Shown here: piece by piece, positions 26,601 through 64,000 of the stretch | Layout of the letters: every line of letters begins with the position of its first letter | Numbering within the stretch: position 1 is the stretch's first letter | Assembly (NCBI RefSeq): GCF_947347685.1 | Contig: NC_070638.1 | Location: 13,819,496 to 13,883,495, forward strand | DNA from: Pleuronectes platessa | Lineage: Eukaryota; Chordata; Actinopteri; Pleuronectiformes; Pleuronectidae | Direction of reading: 5' to 3' | DNA length: 64,000 bases | Program-made: the position numbers and the translations under genes | Notes under the pieces: model-generated | The model's database searches: none | What the model was told of the DNA's origin: nothing | What the model saw: the letters and a program-made list of their open reading frames with translations, nothing else

Positions 26601-29600
26601 GGTTAGAAACGACTATTCATATAACAAGGGCATACATACATCTATGGGAGTATTTAGAGTTTAAGCTGGTTTGAAATGCCAGACTCCAAATGAGCCATTG
26701 TGTAAATATGAACAAAATAAAGCAGAGCACATACAAAACACTACAGAACACAAATAATAATAATGCAATAGAAATGTGAAAAGCGAAATAAAAAGCGCCC
26801 ACATGACTGCTTCTTCCAAACCTTTTTTTTTAAATCCCACTAATGATCTACTTGGAGTTCTGCGGGTGAGGAGTTCAAGAACAGAGAAGGACGTCTGATT
26901 CAAGGAGGCTTTACGATTATTATTCCCCGGAGATACACGCTGTGCTACAGAAGCAGAGAAAAAACCCAAGAGGTTTCTCAATGTCACTGAGCCCCTCCAC
27001 AGCCTGATGATGTGACCATTCTGCTTTAAGAGCAGCAAATTCCCTTTTTATTGGATCGCCAACCGAAATATGAACTGCACAGTAATAGTGCTCATCGACG
27101 GAGCCTTTTTCATCCATCTCCCAGTGGAGCCCTGTCCCCAGACACACCAGAGAACCTGCACTGAACTGTGGACGCTCCAAACATATCTTAATACACACCT
27201 CCTCAGGACTGCTGTTACAATATGATGTGTATTTTAGCTTTTTGTAGACATTTGCTCTATTTCACTTTCTCTTTTATAACCAATTTAAAGTTTGAATTGA
27301 TTGTATTATTATTATATTATTAGCACATTTTTTATTTTACATTAGTGCAGTGAAAACCGTTTTTTTTCTTTTTGACTGTAGATAGCTCAACATCCTTTGT
27401 GTGTTGAGGTCTGAACACCATGTTGTTTGGCCTGTGCACAGCGCTCTGCATTGAAAAGGGGAAGAAAAATGGTGCAGCCTGACCTTCTCTCCATCAGCGG
27501 TTTGGATCGACAGCATGGACAAAGCTGCGTTCTGTTTCTTCACCTCCCTGACACTGGACGTAGGAATCACCACCTGCAATGTGTTGAGGAGAAACAAATA
27601 CACAACCGAGATAGAGCTTGTTATTTTGACCTGTGTCAACTTTATAAGGCCAGAGATGTGCTGCTGAATCCGATAAGAACCACTGCTGCTTGTGATGGAG
27701 TGAATTTACTTCATCAGTGTGGATCGGACGTCACTCTTTTCATTGAACTTTACCTTGGTGTCTTTGAGCAGCACGGATGAGTAGAAACACACGTGGCTTT
27801 TGGAAACAAAGAGTTTGCCGTGATACAGCACCTCCTTCTGCAAGGCACAGGTGAACACTGCAAGACACACACACACAAACACACACATGCACGGCATGCA
27901 ATGATTGTCACGGTCGCTGCATACTATTCGACAACCCCACTAGCCACTGTATGGGGGGGGGGGGGGGGGGGGGGGGGGGGACACAGTGTGATGTCATTTC
28001 CTAAATCATTATAAAGAAATGAGTAACAGACGCTGGACCTCAGCTCAATTTACCATGTGTCAGGTTCTCCCCCTTGGGAATATCTGGGAACAGCTTGTGG
28101 AAGCTTTTATGGTGTTTCTGTGGGGAAATACAGGGGAGTATTACTGAATGAAAAAATAAAACACAACGAGAGCAGTGGCCCTGGAGCCAAAGCTCAGCAG
28201 CGAGATGAGCAGGTAATGACATAGTAAATGATCAGTGGAGCTGCAGGTCAACTGTCCTCGTTATAATCGTTTTTATAAAAACAATAACCTGGCTGTCTGG
28301 AACGAGCTGTTCTCTTGGCCTGTGTTAATCCCGTGGAGTCCCTTCAGAATTATTCCTTGTCATTAGTGAGTCCTCCTCTTAAAGTTACAGTAAACAGTTA
28401 CTGTCCCGTTTTATTGTTTGTGTGCAGGACGTTGTGCGCAGAGCTTTTTTATAAACAGTCTATGGTGCAGAGGGAAGTTAGACAACGTTGTGTTCCTCCC
28501 ACCTGATTTATCTGCTGTGAGGATTTTAAAGTCAATGTTTTTTATGAAATGAAAGTGAAACTTGCTTTATGTATGTTGACGTGCCGCTTGGAAAAAAATG
28601 TAAGACCCAAGAAAAAAAAAGTCAAGATAAAAGCTCCGCCCTCAGGTCGATATAAAGAATTGCGGCAACAGAATAAACACTGTACTTTTACATTGCAGAC
28701 AAAATGCTAAAGAAGATGTGATTTTATGAATGTGGTTGTTGCCGTGACGGAGATCAGCACTTTCGTGAAAGTCAGATATGCTGAAATAAAATAAAATAAA
28801 TGATCAAAGTGATCTGCCAGAGATCTTGACCTGAGGCTATGCAGTTAGAAGAAGGCACGTTCAACTCGGTCCAAAGACTGAAAGCACACTGCCCCGCCCC
28901 CAGGGACTGCTACCCTGGGCCACTGAGAATACACATATCCAGCACAAAGCCCATAAGATGAACGCTTTGCAAGATATGTATTCAACTTACAAACAGACTG
29001 ACAGACAGATATAACAGACTTTTAAGAAATTAGTGGGTAGATAATGATTATAGTCACTTTAATTCTCTGTGTGGCGAAGAAATTGTGATGAAATATGCAG
29101 GAAGGAGCATGATGAGAAAAAAACACTTACATGATTGATAAATTCCTGTAAGCCCTCCTGGCTCTCCTCGGCTATGGTCCTGATTACACATGGAGGTCAA
29201 ATGCACAAATGAGATAAGGAAGTTATCTTTAGGTGTAAGCTTAACATTTTGAATCCATCTCCTTGTCCCCGAGCTGTGTGCAGTGTAGTAGTTCACTTAC
29301 ATGCTGGAGTGGAGGCTGTGATTAATCTCCTGGATCTCCAGTCGGGCCTCGTCCAGACTCCGGATGTGTCTCGATGTCTTCCCGCTGCTTCTCCTCGCAC
29401 CAGAGTGTCCACCTCCGTCCTGAGATCTGTCCTCAGAGATCAGGAGATAAGGGTCGAGACTAATGAGGAATTTCTTTGTTTTTTTAAGCACACAAGTGAG
29501 GCAACAATAGAACGGCTTAAGACATGACACAAAAATAATTAAATGGAGTTCTCCCTGGTGGGAACCTCAGTTCACAAGAAAAAAACTAATTATCTTCATT

Positions 29601-30078
29601 CTTTGCCTCAGGTGAACGCAGGTGATTCACAGACACAAGGAATTTCTCACACAGAGCATCCTCGTAAAAAAATCTTTCTCTCCTGCAGCATCAACCACGC
29701 GTCGACCCTGATGTTGGCTGAAGAGTACACAAGTTGAATAACTGACTACACATTGGTTTGTAAATCCAATTCTTCTCTCATTAAGAAGAGTTCCTTTGTA
29801 TGAAAGGAACATTTACAGTAGCTCATTAGCCCTGTGGTTGGTCTGCTGTCTCTGGGCAACAGCAGGAATCTCCAGAGAATGCTTTCACTTTAGAAAAGCA
29901 CAACACTGCAGAGGTAACATGAATACACCAAACACCTGGTGTTCAGAGTGAGGCTTTGGATTATTGGTCGGCTTTGAAAGATGAGAACAGCTGTTTAGTT
30001 ATTGTAAAGGATGTGACACTTAAATATGCATACTCACATAGAGCTGTCCAGTGAGAACTTCCTGCTTTTGAGACTCAT
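23644..30078 (-). CDS. GRAM domain-containing protein 2-like (GRAMD2A/GRAMD2B family)
   Basis: GRAMD2 proteins are ER-anchored and bind plasma-membrane phosphoinositides through the GRAM domain at ER-plasma membrane contacts (family knowledge). Thirteen exons, 5' to 3': 30078-30038, 29459-29301, 29179-29131, 28117-28054, 27857-27754, 27573-27484, 26359-26288, 26186-26124, 26033-25937, 25733-25677, 25577-25478, 24072-23962, 23659-23644. All phases agree, giving 340 aa plus stop. The start gives MSLKSRKFSLDSS. The GRAM domain (about residues 88-165) contains FTCALQKEVLYHGKLFVSKS, HVCFYSS, KDTKVVIPTSSV and YSFASLRNRD. A Ser-rich linker (SSYSSMDESLDRDLSRRSS) follows. A membrane segment lies at about 288-308 (FFHVCFMLIVLLLLASGYM), then a short helix LKILALEEQLISL. 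No sterol-binding VASt/ASTER domain is present, unlike GRAMD1. Length fits GRAMD2A while the FTCALQKE text resembles GRAMD2B, so I give no symbol. Confidence 0.88.
24601..24866. repeat. Imperfect inverted repeat (hairpin, MITE-like) in GRAMD2-like intron
   Basis: The left arm 24,601-24,690 (CAGAAAGTATCCCATTAAAC, then TACTATACTGTACTATTACT) is mirrored by 24,804-24,866 (AGTAATAGTACAGTATAGTC, then GTTTAATGGGATACTTTTCT) with few mismatches and a 113-bp loop. No coding content is visible. It may be a miniature inverted-repeat element in the intron between the last two large coding exons. Confidence 0.8.
27953..27980. repeat. Poly-G homopolymer (28 G)
   Basis: A run of 28 consecutive G residues on the plus strand, within the intron between the two GRAM-domain exons of the minus-strand GRAMD2-like gene. 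The transcript carries it as poly-C. The length is probably polymorphic and hard to sequence. Confidence 0.95.
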
Positions 30079-30219
30079 GATGAAAAAGCAACAATTCCAA
30101 CTAATTTACATGCACACGCACTCACTCACATATCCTGATCCCCCTCTCCAGTCAGTTCTCTCAGGTTTTCAAGTGTGTGTGGGATTTTCAGCCATCATTT
30201 CCTGGAAGTTACTTTGAAA

Positions 30220-30345
30220 TAGCAAGTCACAGGTGAGAAAACGAAGGCGGTTGCAGCCCACTCATAGGATTGGCTGCTTGTCGTCGGGTCAGCCAATCAG
30301 CTGCGAGAGGCGGGAGTTTTCCTCCTTTACGCTCCAACTCAACCA
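30220..30345 (-). promoter_or_regulatory. Candidate promoter of the GRAMD2-like gene (paired CCAAT boxes)
   Basis: About 190 bp upstream of the minus-strand start codon lie two opposed CCAAT elements: AGGATTGGCTG near 30,270 and CAGCCAATCAGCTG near 30,294. They sit in a locally GC-richer block with CGTCGGGTC and GAGAGGCGGGAG. The location fits a TATA-less promoter. The transcription start is not known. Confidence 0.4.
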
Positions 30346-30379
30346 GTCAGGTACAGGAAGTGTGAAAAGAGCACCGCTA

Positions 30380-30730
30380 CACACGCAAACACACACGTTT
30401 GTACATTCCCTAGCCCCTTAACCTTACCTAACCCATCCAAACTAAATGCCTAACCCTTAACCTAGTTATAACCTTAACCCTAAATTTCAAGTCTGAAAAA
30501 GTGAGGACCGTCAAAATGTCCTCACTTTCAAAAAGTGTCCTCACTCCGTGGGGTCTTTGTTTAAATTGTCCTCACAAAGGCATAAGTACAGGAACACAGA
30601 AGCCCCCCCCACACACACACACAAGTAGCTCATTACGTTACTGTCTTACAATAAGGTGTCCGTTCATGTCAGGGTTAAGCCTCTAGTTGCGATAGTAAAG
30701 GTTAGGGTAAAGGTCCTAAAGAGGTGACAA
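30380..30730. repeat. Second copy of the CCTAACC / GTCCTCAC dispersed repeat
   Basis: Degenerate TTAACCTTACCTAACCC sequence is followed by GTGAGGACCGTCAAAATGTC, CCTCACTCCGTGG, a short CA run and GGTTAGGGTAAAGGTCCTAA. It resembles the 5.84-6.11 kb copy. The CCTAA text is a transposable-repeat feature, not a telomere array. Confidence 0.5.
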
Positions 30731-30739
30731 AATCGAGTA

Positions 30740-32740
30740 CTCACGCACAGACACACAATGTGATGCAGGTATTCAGAAACAGAGACCATGGGCTTGTGGC
30801 GTGAGAGTCCCTCTCCTTCCATGCAACCTGCTCAGCCTGCACTGATAGACATCAACTAATGGCTGGTGGCCAACAGCACAGACGCACAACTCAAGACAAA
30901 AGCTCAGTGAGAACTGGTTTGCAAAAGTGCCTCGTCATTGTTCCAAACTGTGAGAAAGAAAAGTGCAAAAAACATTAAGTGAGTCCAAAGTTCACTTGTT
31001 GCGTTGTACATGTCTAAAAAAATAAAAACATGTTTGGAAAATAATCTACATGTTAGAATGTAATTCATACAAAACCACAGGTAATGAATCTGTTGGAAAA
31101 ATCAAATCTCCTTATTATGAAACACACTTATTTCTCACCATCCCTGTGTTTATGCTCATGTGAATAGCAGCTCAGCCCAAAGTCAATAATGATAAAGATG
31201 TTTTTGCTCATTTTGAGAAGTACGTCCGGTTTGATGTGTCCAGATGTGCGCCCTGTCAGACCACAGGTGATTGTTAGATCACACACCGTCGTTCCAGATG
31301 TTGTCTCTCTCCGCCCTCCCTCCTCCCCCTCTCATGTGCGCTCGAGTGCTGCGCTGACCTTTGACCTTGTCTTATGATTTTAAATTAAAGGATTCAGCGA
31401 CCTGAGGCAGATCGATTTGAATGTTGCTGGTTTCCACAGTAACAGTAGTTTAAAATGCAAATTCTGTGGCGGATGTAACGGCAGCATTTACATTTTCAAT
31501 CCTCATAAAAAACTGAAATGTGTTGTTCTACTCTTGTATAATGTAAGAAAGTGAGAATACTCAGAAATATTTCTGACTCAAAAATATCTTTATAACAAGG
31601 TTTCTTCTAATATTTGGCTTTTCCTCATTTCTCTTATAGCTTAGAATTCACAGTCTCTTCATGTGTGTTTGTGTTTGTACATAAAAACCGAGAAGCAAAG
31701 ATTCAGATGAAGTATTTATTTGTCCTGATGAAATGTTTTCATTCTCAACTTCACAAAACTACAAGCTTGAAAGGAAGTGTTGGTAATGAATGTAATTTTT
31801 AACCTTGCATGTAGAATTGTTCCAGAGAAAAAATACAACTGTTAATTAAAAATCAAACTTCTACTGCAGAGCTATTGTTACTTCACTAATGATTCTTCTA
31901 TTTTTGGTTATTTTAGTACATTTAGTACAACAAATAACACATTATTGTCCTTTGGAGGTGTTTGTGAGCAGGGTCACACTGACCTTTATGACTTGTGTGT
32001 GTGTGCGCGTGTGTGTGCGTGTGTGTCTGTGCGTGCTATGAATAGTTACCACAATAAAACGAAAGCTTCCTCATGCAAGTGAATGCATGAGGAAGCTGTA
32101 TAACTGCTGTTGAGGGTGTAAAGTTACCAGGGCTTGTCTCAACATATCTCAAGATATTATAGGTTGCATCATTCAGGATCAACTTGTGATTGACAGAACA
32201 ATAAAGTACTCATGTTGCCTTTTTCCTTTGCCCTCTTATTACTTCCAAACCTCATAACCCTGGCCTGGTTTTCGGAAGGACTTTGACTGGTTTAGCCCGT
32301 CACAGTCATCACAGTCAGAAACAATGACGATGATGTATCTGAACACGAGCTGATATGTGGCATGTGGCACTGAAAGCGGTTGGGCATGTCGGCTGAGATG
32401 TGTTCAGTTTTGATTTCATAATTAGTGGATAACCTCTCGATTGCATCTCATGAGAACACATTCCTCCTAATCATCAGCAAACCTTTGCCAAGAATGTCAC
32501 TGGGTTGCTGTTGTATGAAGCAGATCCGTACGCAGGTTCATGTTGGTGCACATTAGTTCCTCCCATCTTTGTAAATTAAGATGGCTCCAGCTCTATTTAG
32601 CAGGGATGTAAACACAGGTGTACACATCTTTTTCACACCAGTGCCGTCTTTTACAACACAGCAACTGTAAACACACCTGCCCCCCCACGGTGCTGCTAAA
32701 CCAGAAACACCAGATACACCTTATTTTTATACAATCTATA
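30740..32740. other. Intergenic spacer between the GRAMD2-like gene and ptprs
   Basis: No coding exon or RNA gene is recognisable. The only distinct item is a GT-rich run near 31,996-32,030. Confidence 0.6.
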
Positions 32741-32741
32741 G

Positions 32742-33300
32742 CTGTGTTTCAATACCGGGGCCGTGAAGACCGCCTCCTACTTGGGCCACATAAACAACAA
32801 GGCTGGACGGAAATGTCACGATCTGGTCTACAGAGGATTTCAGTGATCGGTGTCATTAGCTAGTCCAGCCCTTATTGCTGTTGTCTAGTTGTCTGGATAA
32901 CAGGTAGGTCCATAGAGAAAGCCTTAATGCCCCTTGTTTGTGCTAAATCGTGTCCTGAAGCTGTTCAGTTGAGTTGATGCGTGGAGCTCATGCATTGAAC
33001 AACTTGTCCCTTGCCGGCGCCAATTACCTCTTTGAAAAACCGTTGGTCCCTCTAGTGCAATGAATCTTGGGAAAGGTTGGGCCAGGAAGGATCCACCCGC
33101 TGGAGCCTTTATATCTCGGGGATGGGAGGACGCATTTGAAGGAACCTTTGAATTGGGACGGTCTAGCTCCATTCCCAGTATATATGATTTTAAAAAGTGC
33201 TTTAATGTTGGGTTTTTGTTGATCATAGTCACAACCTGACTTTCAATAGAGTCAACATACATCATCATCATGTCATAATTAATTTATGATGCACCTGAAA
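32742..33300. mobile_element. Decayed DNA transposon fragment
   Basis: It begins ATAGCTGTGTTTCAATACCG, then GGGCCGTGAAGACCGCCTCC. It later contains GAAGGATCCACCCGCTGGAG, CCTTTATATC and GCATTTGAAGGAACCTTTG, and ends near GCACCTGAAATTCC. I recognise this set of words as the terminal and subterminal parts of an abundant fish DNA transposon. The ends are degraded and no target-site duplication is evident. Confidence 0.45.
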
Positions 33301-33614
33301 TTCCAATTTTTCTGACTTCACGTGAAAGTTCCTGAAAACCAAAATGAATGAACCTCATATTTGACAACTATACGTTATATTGTCATTGTATAGTGTTGAG
33401 TTTGTACTACCGCTAAAGTTACAGCAGAAACTGAACATTTAAAGCTCCACACCTGCTTAGAATCACAAATGAATGCAGTGCATTTCACCTTAGGGTTACT
33501 TTGGTCCCATCTAGTGGACAAAGAGTGCATAACACTGACACACACATGCACACACGCACACACACAGAAACACACGCGCACAAACCACAAGTAACCAAGC
33601 AGCTCTTTGTGCGG

Positions 33615-36190
33615 TATATCCAATCATCCTGCTTTTAATACAAAGTCAAGATACAATATCTACATCCATGGTTTGAAAGGAAAGAACAGGTACATAAGTG
33701 AGGGGGGTGGCGTCATCAGAGCTGGCCCTCAACACATTTCATATTATGTTTTGTGTGTGTTCCTTTTATATATACCTCTCGACACAATAATTAGAAATCG
33801 AAAGAATAACATATTTTATATATGTCACACATCATCAAGACTTCTGGACCACACATAAAGTTCATATCAGAATCTTTTTTTTTTTAGATTTAAACGATAC
33901 CTTCGAGGGTGCTTGTAGCTGGGCGGGTTCTAACCCAATCTCTGTCAAAAATACACTTGCTACCATGTGCTCACCGGCAAACTATATACCAACAGTGTGT
34001 CTGCTCTATAAATCTAATTTCTCTGATGCCCTTAAACCTATCACGCTTGGGTGGGTCACACCACTGCGGCTGCTACTGTACGGAGGTGGAGTGGGGGGGA
34101 GGGCTTTAAAAGGGCATCACTGGAAACTTAAACTATGTGAGCCTCTAACGTACATCTCTAGCTAACTAGTCGGACATCAGTATTCAGTATCAAATAGCAC
34201 CCTACACAGAGGGCATACTTCATCATAATAAAGCAAATAAAAAAGCACCAGAACGGACCATTCAAAATAAAAAACAAACAGCGACAATATCATAATTTTA
34301 CATTGGCTCGCCAAAGAAACAGGTAAACAACAGCTTATTGGTTATATTTGCTAGATATCCCAAATAAATAATTAGAAACAAACGTAAAAAGTAACAAAAT
34401 AGAATAATAAATATTTTAGAAAATCATATGAAATAAATATGACAAAGTGAACGATAACAATAAGGCTTTTTTCGCGACGATAAGAACTACATCACATCCA
34501 ATCCCACGTTATATCTTGTGCTCAGACGTATGTAATTGTACTGTATAGGACTCCAATGATAAGACTGTATGTACAAAATTGTGTAATTGCCCAAAAGGTC
34601 TGACACACTGGAACATCGCTGTGCTCTTCAATCACCACGTGGGCCGGGATTAAATGTCAAATCGAGGAAAGATATATAGCATATCCATATCAAGGGGCTT
34701 GTGCGGTTGTACGGGAGAGGACAGAGGGGGACACATCAATCGGTTACGTTGGGATGTTCTGTACAGTGAGGTTTAGGGATCGAGGGATTTTTAATGGCGG
34801 AGGTGGGAACGGGGGAGAGGACGGCTGAACGCGAGCAATTCACCATCTGTGCTTAATGCTTTGTTTTCTTTTGGGATCTTTCATCCGTTGTTGCCTTAAA
34901 TAGTAAAAAACATCGTAGGGATTTAACCGTAAAGTGATGCAATTCAAGAAGTTAGGTAAGCTTCAGAGGAGGGAAGGTGATCGGGGTGAACAACTTTCAT
35001 CCTCAAGATACCGGATGACGATAAAGGTTCAGCACACAACGCATGAGCATTAGGCAGCATGTTAAAACACAAGAACTCAGTCGGCGTAAGGCAAAGACGA
35101 ACAGTAAAAACACACAAAAGTCTGCAGAAATGGGCTGAGGACTGTTTTCCGTTCGAGAGAGAAAGGGACTGAATCTCAGTGTGTTCATTAGCATCTCTTT
35201 CACTAAGCCACTGTTGAACTGTCACAATGGGACTGACATCAAGAGGATCTGAGCTGGAGGATGAACAAGGACGACGGCAAATATCAAGCAAGCTTTGTCG
35301 AGTGAGGAGCGCGCCGGATTACAGATCTCAGCCCAGCCGAGGTTATGATGGGCTCTAATCACTGTTCTGAGGCCAGCGGTTACGCAGTGAGGACGGCGAG
35401 CGCGGGGGGGAGTGTGAACGGATCCTTGGCCAGTGTTTTGAGAGCGGCCTCTGGTCTGACTTGGTGGTAATGCTGGATAAAGGACGGAGCCACCTCTCCT
35501 CGTAGGTCACGGTTTCCCTTGGCACTGTGCGATGGGTGAATGAGCATCCACACGCCCAGCGGTCCTCAGGGTGGTGAGTCCATGCTGCAGACTTCTGCTG
35601 AGGCGTGAACAGGTCATCCGCTTTAAACTAGTATCAGAAGGACCTGCGGTAGCGGTTGGACACCTTCGACTCACAGACACATAGAAATGTTTACCATTGC
35701 ACTTTGTAACCCCTTAGTACATCAAACCGATAGATACAAAGTTGAGGATAAAAAGCCCATTTAGGGTGCAGCAAATATCCAGGCTCTTTGTGTTTTTGTT
35801 TTTTTATATATATTTTTTTGTATTTTATACACATATAGTATCATAATTCCTGTTCAGAAGCCGTTTGTATTTCACTGGTTCATATTGGAGATAGCTGACC
35901 ACAACAGACATGTATTATACGTCCTTCACACTGGAACACTGAGGTAAGTATATGGATTACACATGGACACTCTCCACACACACCAGTTCCTCGGGGTGGG
36001 GGAGGCCCTGATGAGTGTGGGTGCTGATAGACACAGATTTCTTGTTGCTGTTTTTGTTGTTGCTTTTTGTCCTTGTTGGTGCAAGATTCATCTTCGAATC
36101 GTTCTCCCATAAAAGTTCCACTGCTGTCTTTCTCCTCGGTTTGTTTGTGGACCCGGAAGCAGAAAGATGGACGCGTGGTTGTCTCTTCAC
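33615..36190 (-). other. ptprs: ptprs 3' UTR (probable end at ATTAAA 33639-33634)
   Basis: Downstream of the ptprs stop on the minus strand lies about 2.6 kb of non-coding sequence without obvious mobile elements. The only poly(A)-like hexamer I found at a sensible end is ATTAAA at 33,639-33,634. The extent of the UTR is therefore tentative. Confidence 0.4.
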
Positions 36191-62833
<26,643 letters not shown>

Positions 62834-62839
62834 CTGAGA

Positions 62840-63650
62840 GGAACAGAACAACACACAGTCAGGAAAATGCACACAATACACAACATGATGTAGTTAAGGA
62901 CCTTTCTTCAACAGCTTATCACTATGGCCGATGAGATCCTACAGTGCATGAACGTAGAGGATATGTAAAGGATGTGTTTGAATTAAAATTAAATGGGTTT
63001 ATTTCACACAGGTAAATTATTTGCATGCACTGATCAGATAAATACATTATTTCACTGGAAGGGCTTACTCTCATTCTACAATATATTTATAAGATGTCTA
63101 TTTTAACATTTTAAATGTAATTAATTCAGTAAATTTTATATATCTTTGTGTTTGCCTTTGTTTTTACTGTAAATCCTTTTATAACTATATTAATTAAGTA
63201 TATTATTGTTTATATTATTAATGGATTAATGGGAATAATTTTACAAGGGAAATACAACTGTCCATCACACCATCAAACCACACAAGATTTGTTCCTATAT
63301 TTAGATTTCAAATAGGTGTTTAAGTTTGGGGGGTTGAGGGGGTGGGCCAGGTTCTTTCAAATTAATTTTGGAATCCAAAATGAGTCTCTAAAAAAAAAAA
63401 AGACATCTGGATGTTAGACTTATTTATCTTTTACATTGAACCTGGAACTTCACAGCAGCCAGCGCAGGGACAAAAACAGCACAGAGACACAAGGTCTTTT
63501 ATGACCGTGAATCGCTGCTTTTTTTTTGCTGAGCTTCCAAAGTTCTGGCCCAGCAGGTAGAATCCATTCACAATGGTGAAGCTTATTTGTTAAGTCTACA
63601 GTGGACAACTTCCCAAGAACAACGTGTGTAGAAGATAAAGTGTAGGCAAA
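62840..63650 (-). other. ptprs intron, AT-rich, no exon found
   Basis: Upstream (minus strand) of exon 62833-62697 I find no further FN3-like frame with splice sites up to the window end. The preceding exon must lie beyond 64,000. Confidence 0.6.
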
Positions 63651-63664
63651 ATAAAAGCTTTTTA

Positions 63665-63955
63665 AGGATGTATAATATTGACCTTTGACCACCAAATTAC
63701 GAGAAGTTCTCTCAAGGCGATCTTGTGATATCCTGTTCACAAGACCAAAAATGTCTTGTAAGAGCAAAGTGACCTTGACCTATTACCACCAAATACAAAT
63801 CACTTCAGGCACAAGTGCAGCTGAAATTTTGTACCAACTTTTAAGAAATTCTTTCAAATATTTCTTCAGACATCGTATTCAAAAGAGTGGAATGGATGGA
63901 CAATCAAAAACATAACGCATCAGGCCACTGTCTTGGCCTGGAGCCCAAACAAATA
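63665..63955. mobile_element. Partial copy of the CCTCCGCC/GGAGGCA repeat family
   Basis: TTGACCTTTGACCACCAAAT, CTTGTGATATCCTGTTCAC, AAAGTGACCTTGACC and GGATGGACAATCAAAAACAT match, in order, the internal and right part of the 58.7-59.1 kb element. The left tip is missing. Confidence 0.6.
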
Positions 63956-64000
63956 ATACCACTTCATTGTCTATTCAGCGTTCTGCAAGGTGAATTTACA

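Noticed and set aside
62840..64000. A further upstream ptprs FN3 exon within the window.
   Set aside because: I searched the minus strand for an FN3-like frame with a suitable donor phase and found only stops, AT-rich sequence and a repeat fragment.

Overview
The window is vertebrate, almost certainly teleost, genomic DNA. Genes are split into many short exons with canonical GT/AG splice sites. Long CA/CT microsatellites are abundant, and the dispersed repeats look like families typical of fish genomes. No prokaryotic organisation is present. All identifications come from reading translated exons against remembered protein families; no database search was run.

Layout. (1) Positions 1-13.5 kb: no convincing coding exon. 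The region holds microsatellites, LINE remnants and a GC-rich block at 11.9-12.3 kb that could be a promoter or first exon. (2) 13.6-22.7 kb, plus strand: abhd17a, a serine-hydrolase depalmitoylase. It has untranslated 5' exons, four coding exons (367 aa) and a probable 3.8-kb 3' UTR carrying a small DNA transposon. (3) 22.7-30.1 kb, minus strand: a 13-exon GRAMD2-family gene (340 aa; GRAM domain plus C-terminal membrane anchor). It converges on abhd17a, with poly(A) signals about 90 bp apart. (4) 30.3-33.6 kb: intergenic, with a promoter-like double CCAAT region and decayed repeats. (5) 33.6 kb to the window end, minus strand: the 3' three quarters of ptprs, a LAR-type receptor tyrosine phosphatase. 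I assembled 26 coding exons that stay in frame throughout (1,427 aa plus stop): six fibronectin III repeats, a transmembrane helix, the active D1 and the pseudo-catalytic D2 phosphatase domains. The Ig domains and start codon lie beyond 64,000.

The most striking structure is an 8.26-kb near-perfect palindrome at 41,934-50,195 inside one ptprs intron. Two arms of about 3.97 kb flank a 323-bp spacer. The ends are symmetric (CAACCCAG...CTGGGTTG) and are bordered by a direct duplication AAATAGC (7 bp, or 8 bp as GAAATAGC). Removing the element and one copy of the duplication leaves an ordinary intron of about 165 bp between two D1 exons. It therefore reads as a foldback-type DNA transposon. Each arm carries a promoter-like CpG block, several splice-like exon boundaries and a poly(A) signal, so the palindrome holds two convergent copies of an unidentified transcription-unit-like segment.

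The three host genes are all membrane-associated: a palmitoylated depalmitoylase, an ER-plasma membrane contact protein and a neuronal receptor phosphatase. Nothing in the sequence shows that they work together.
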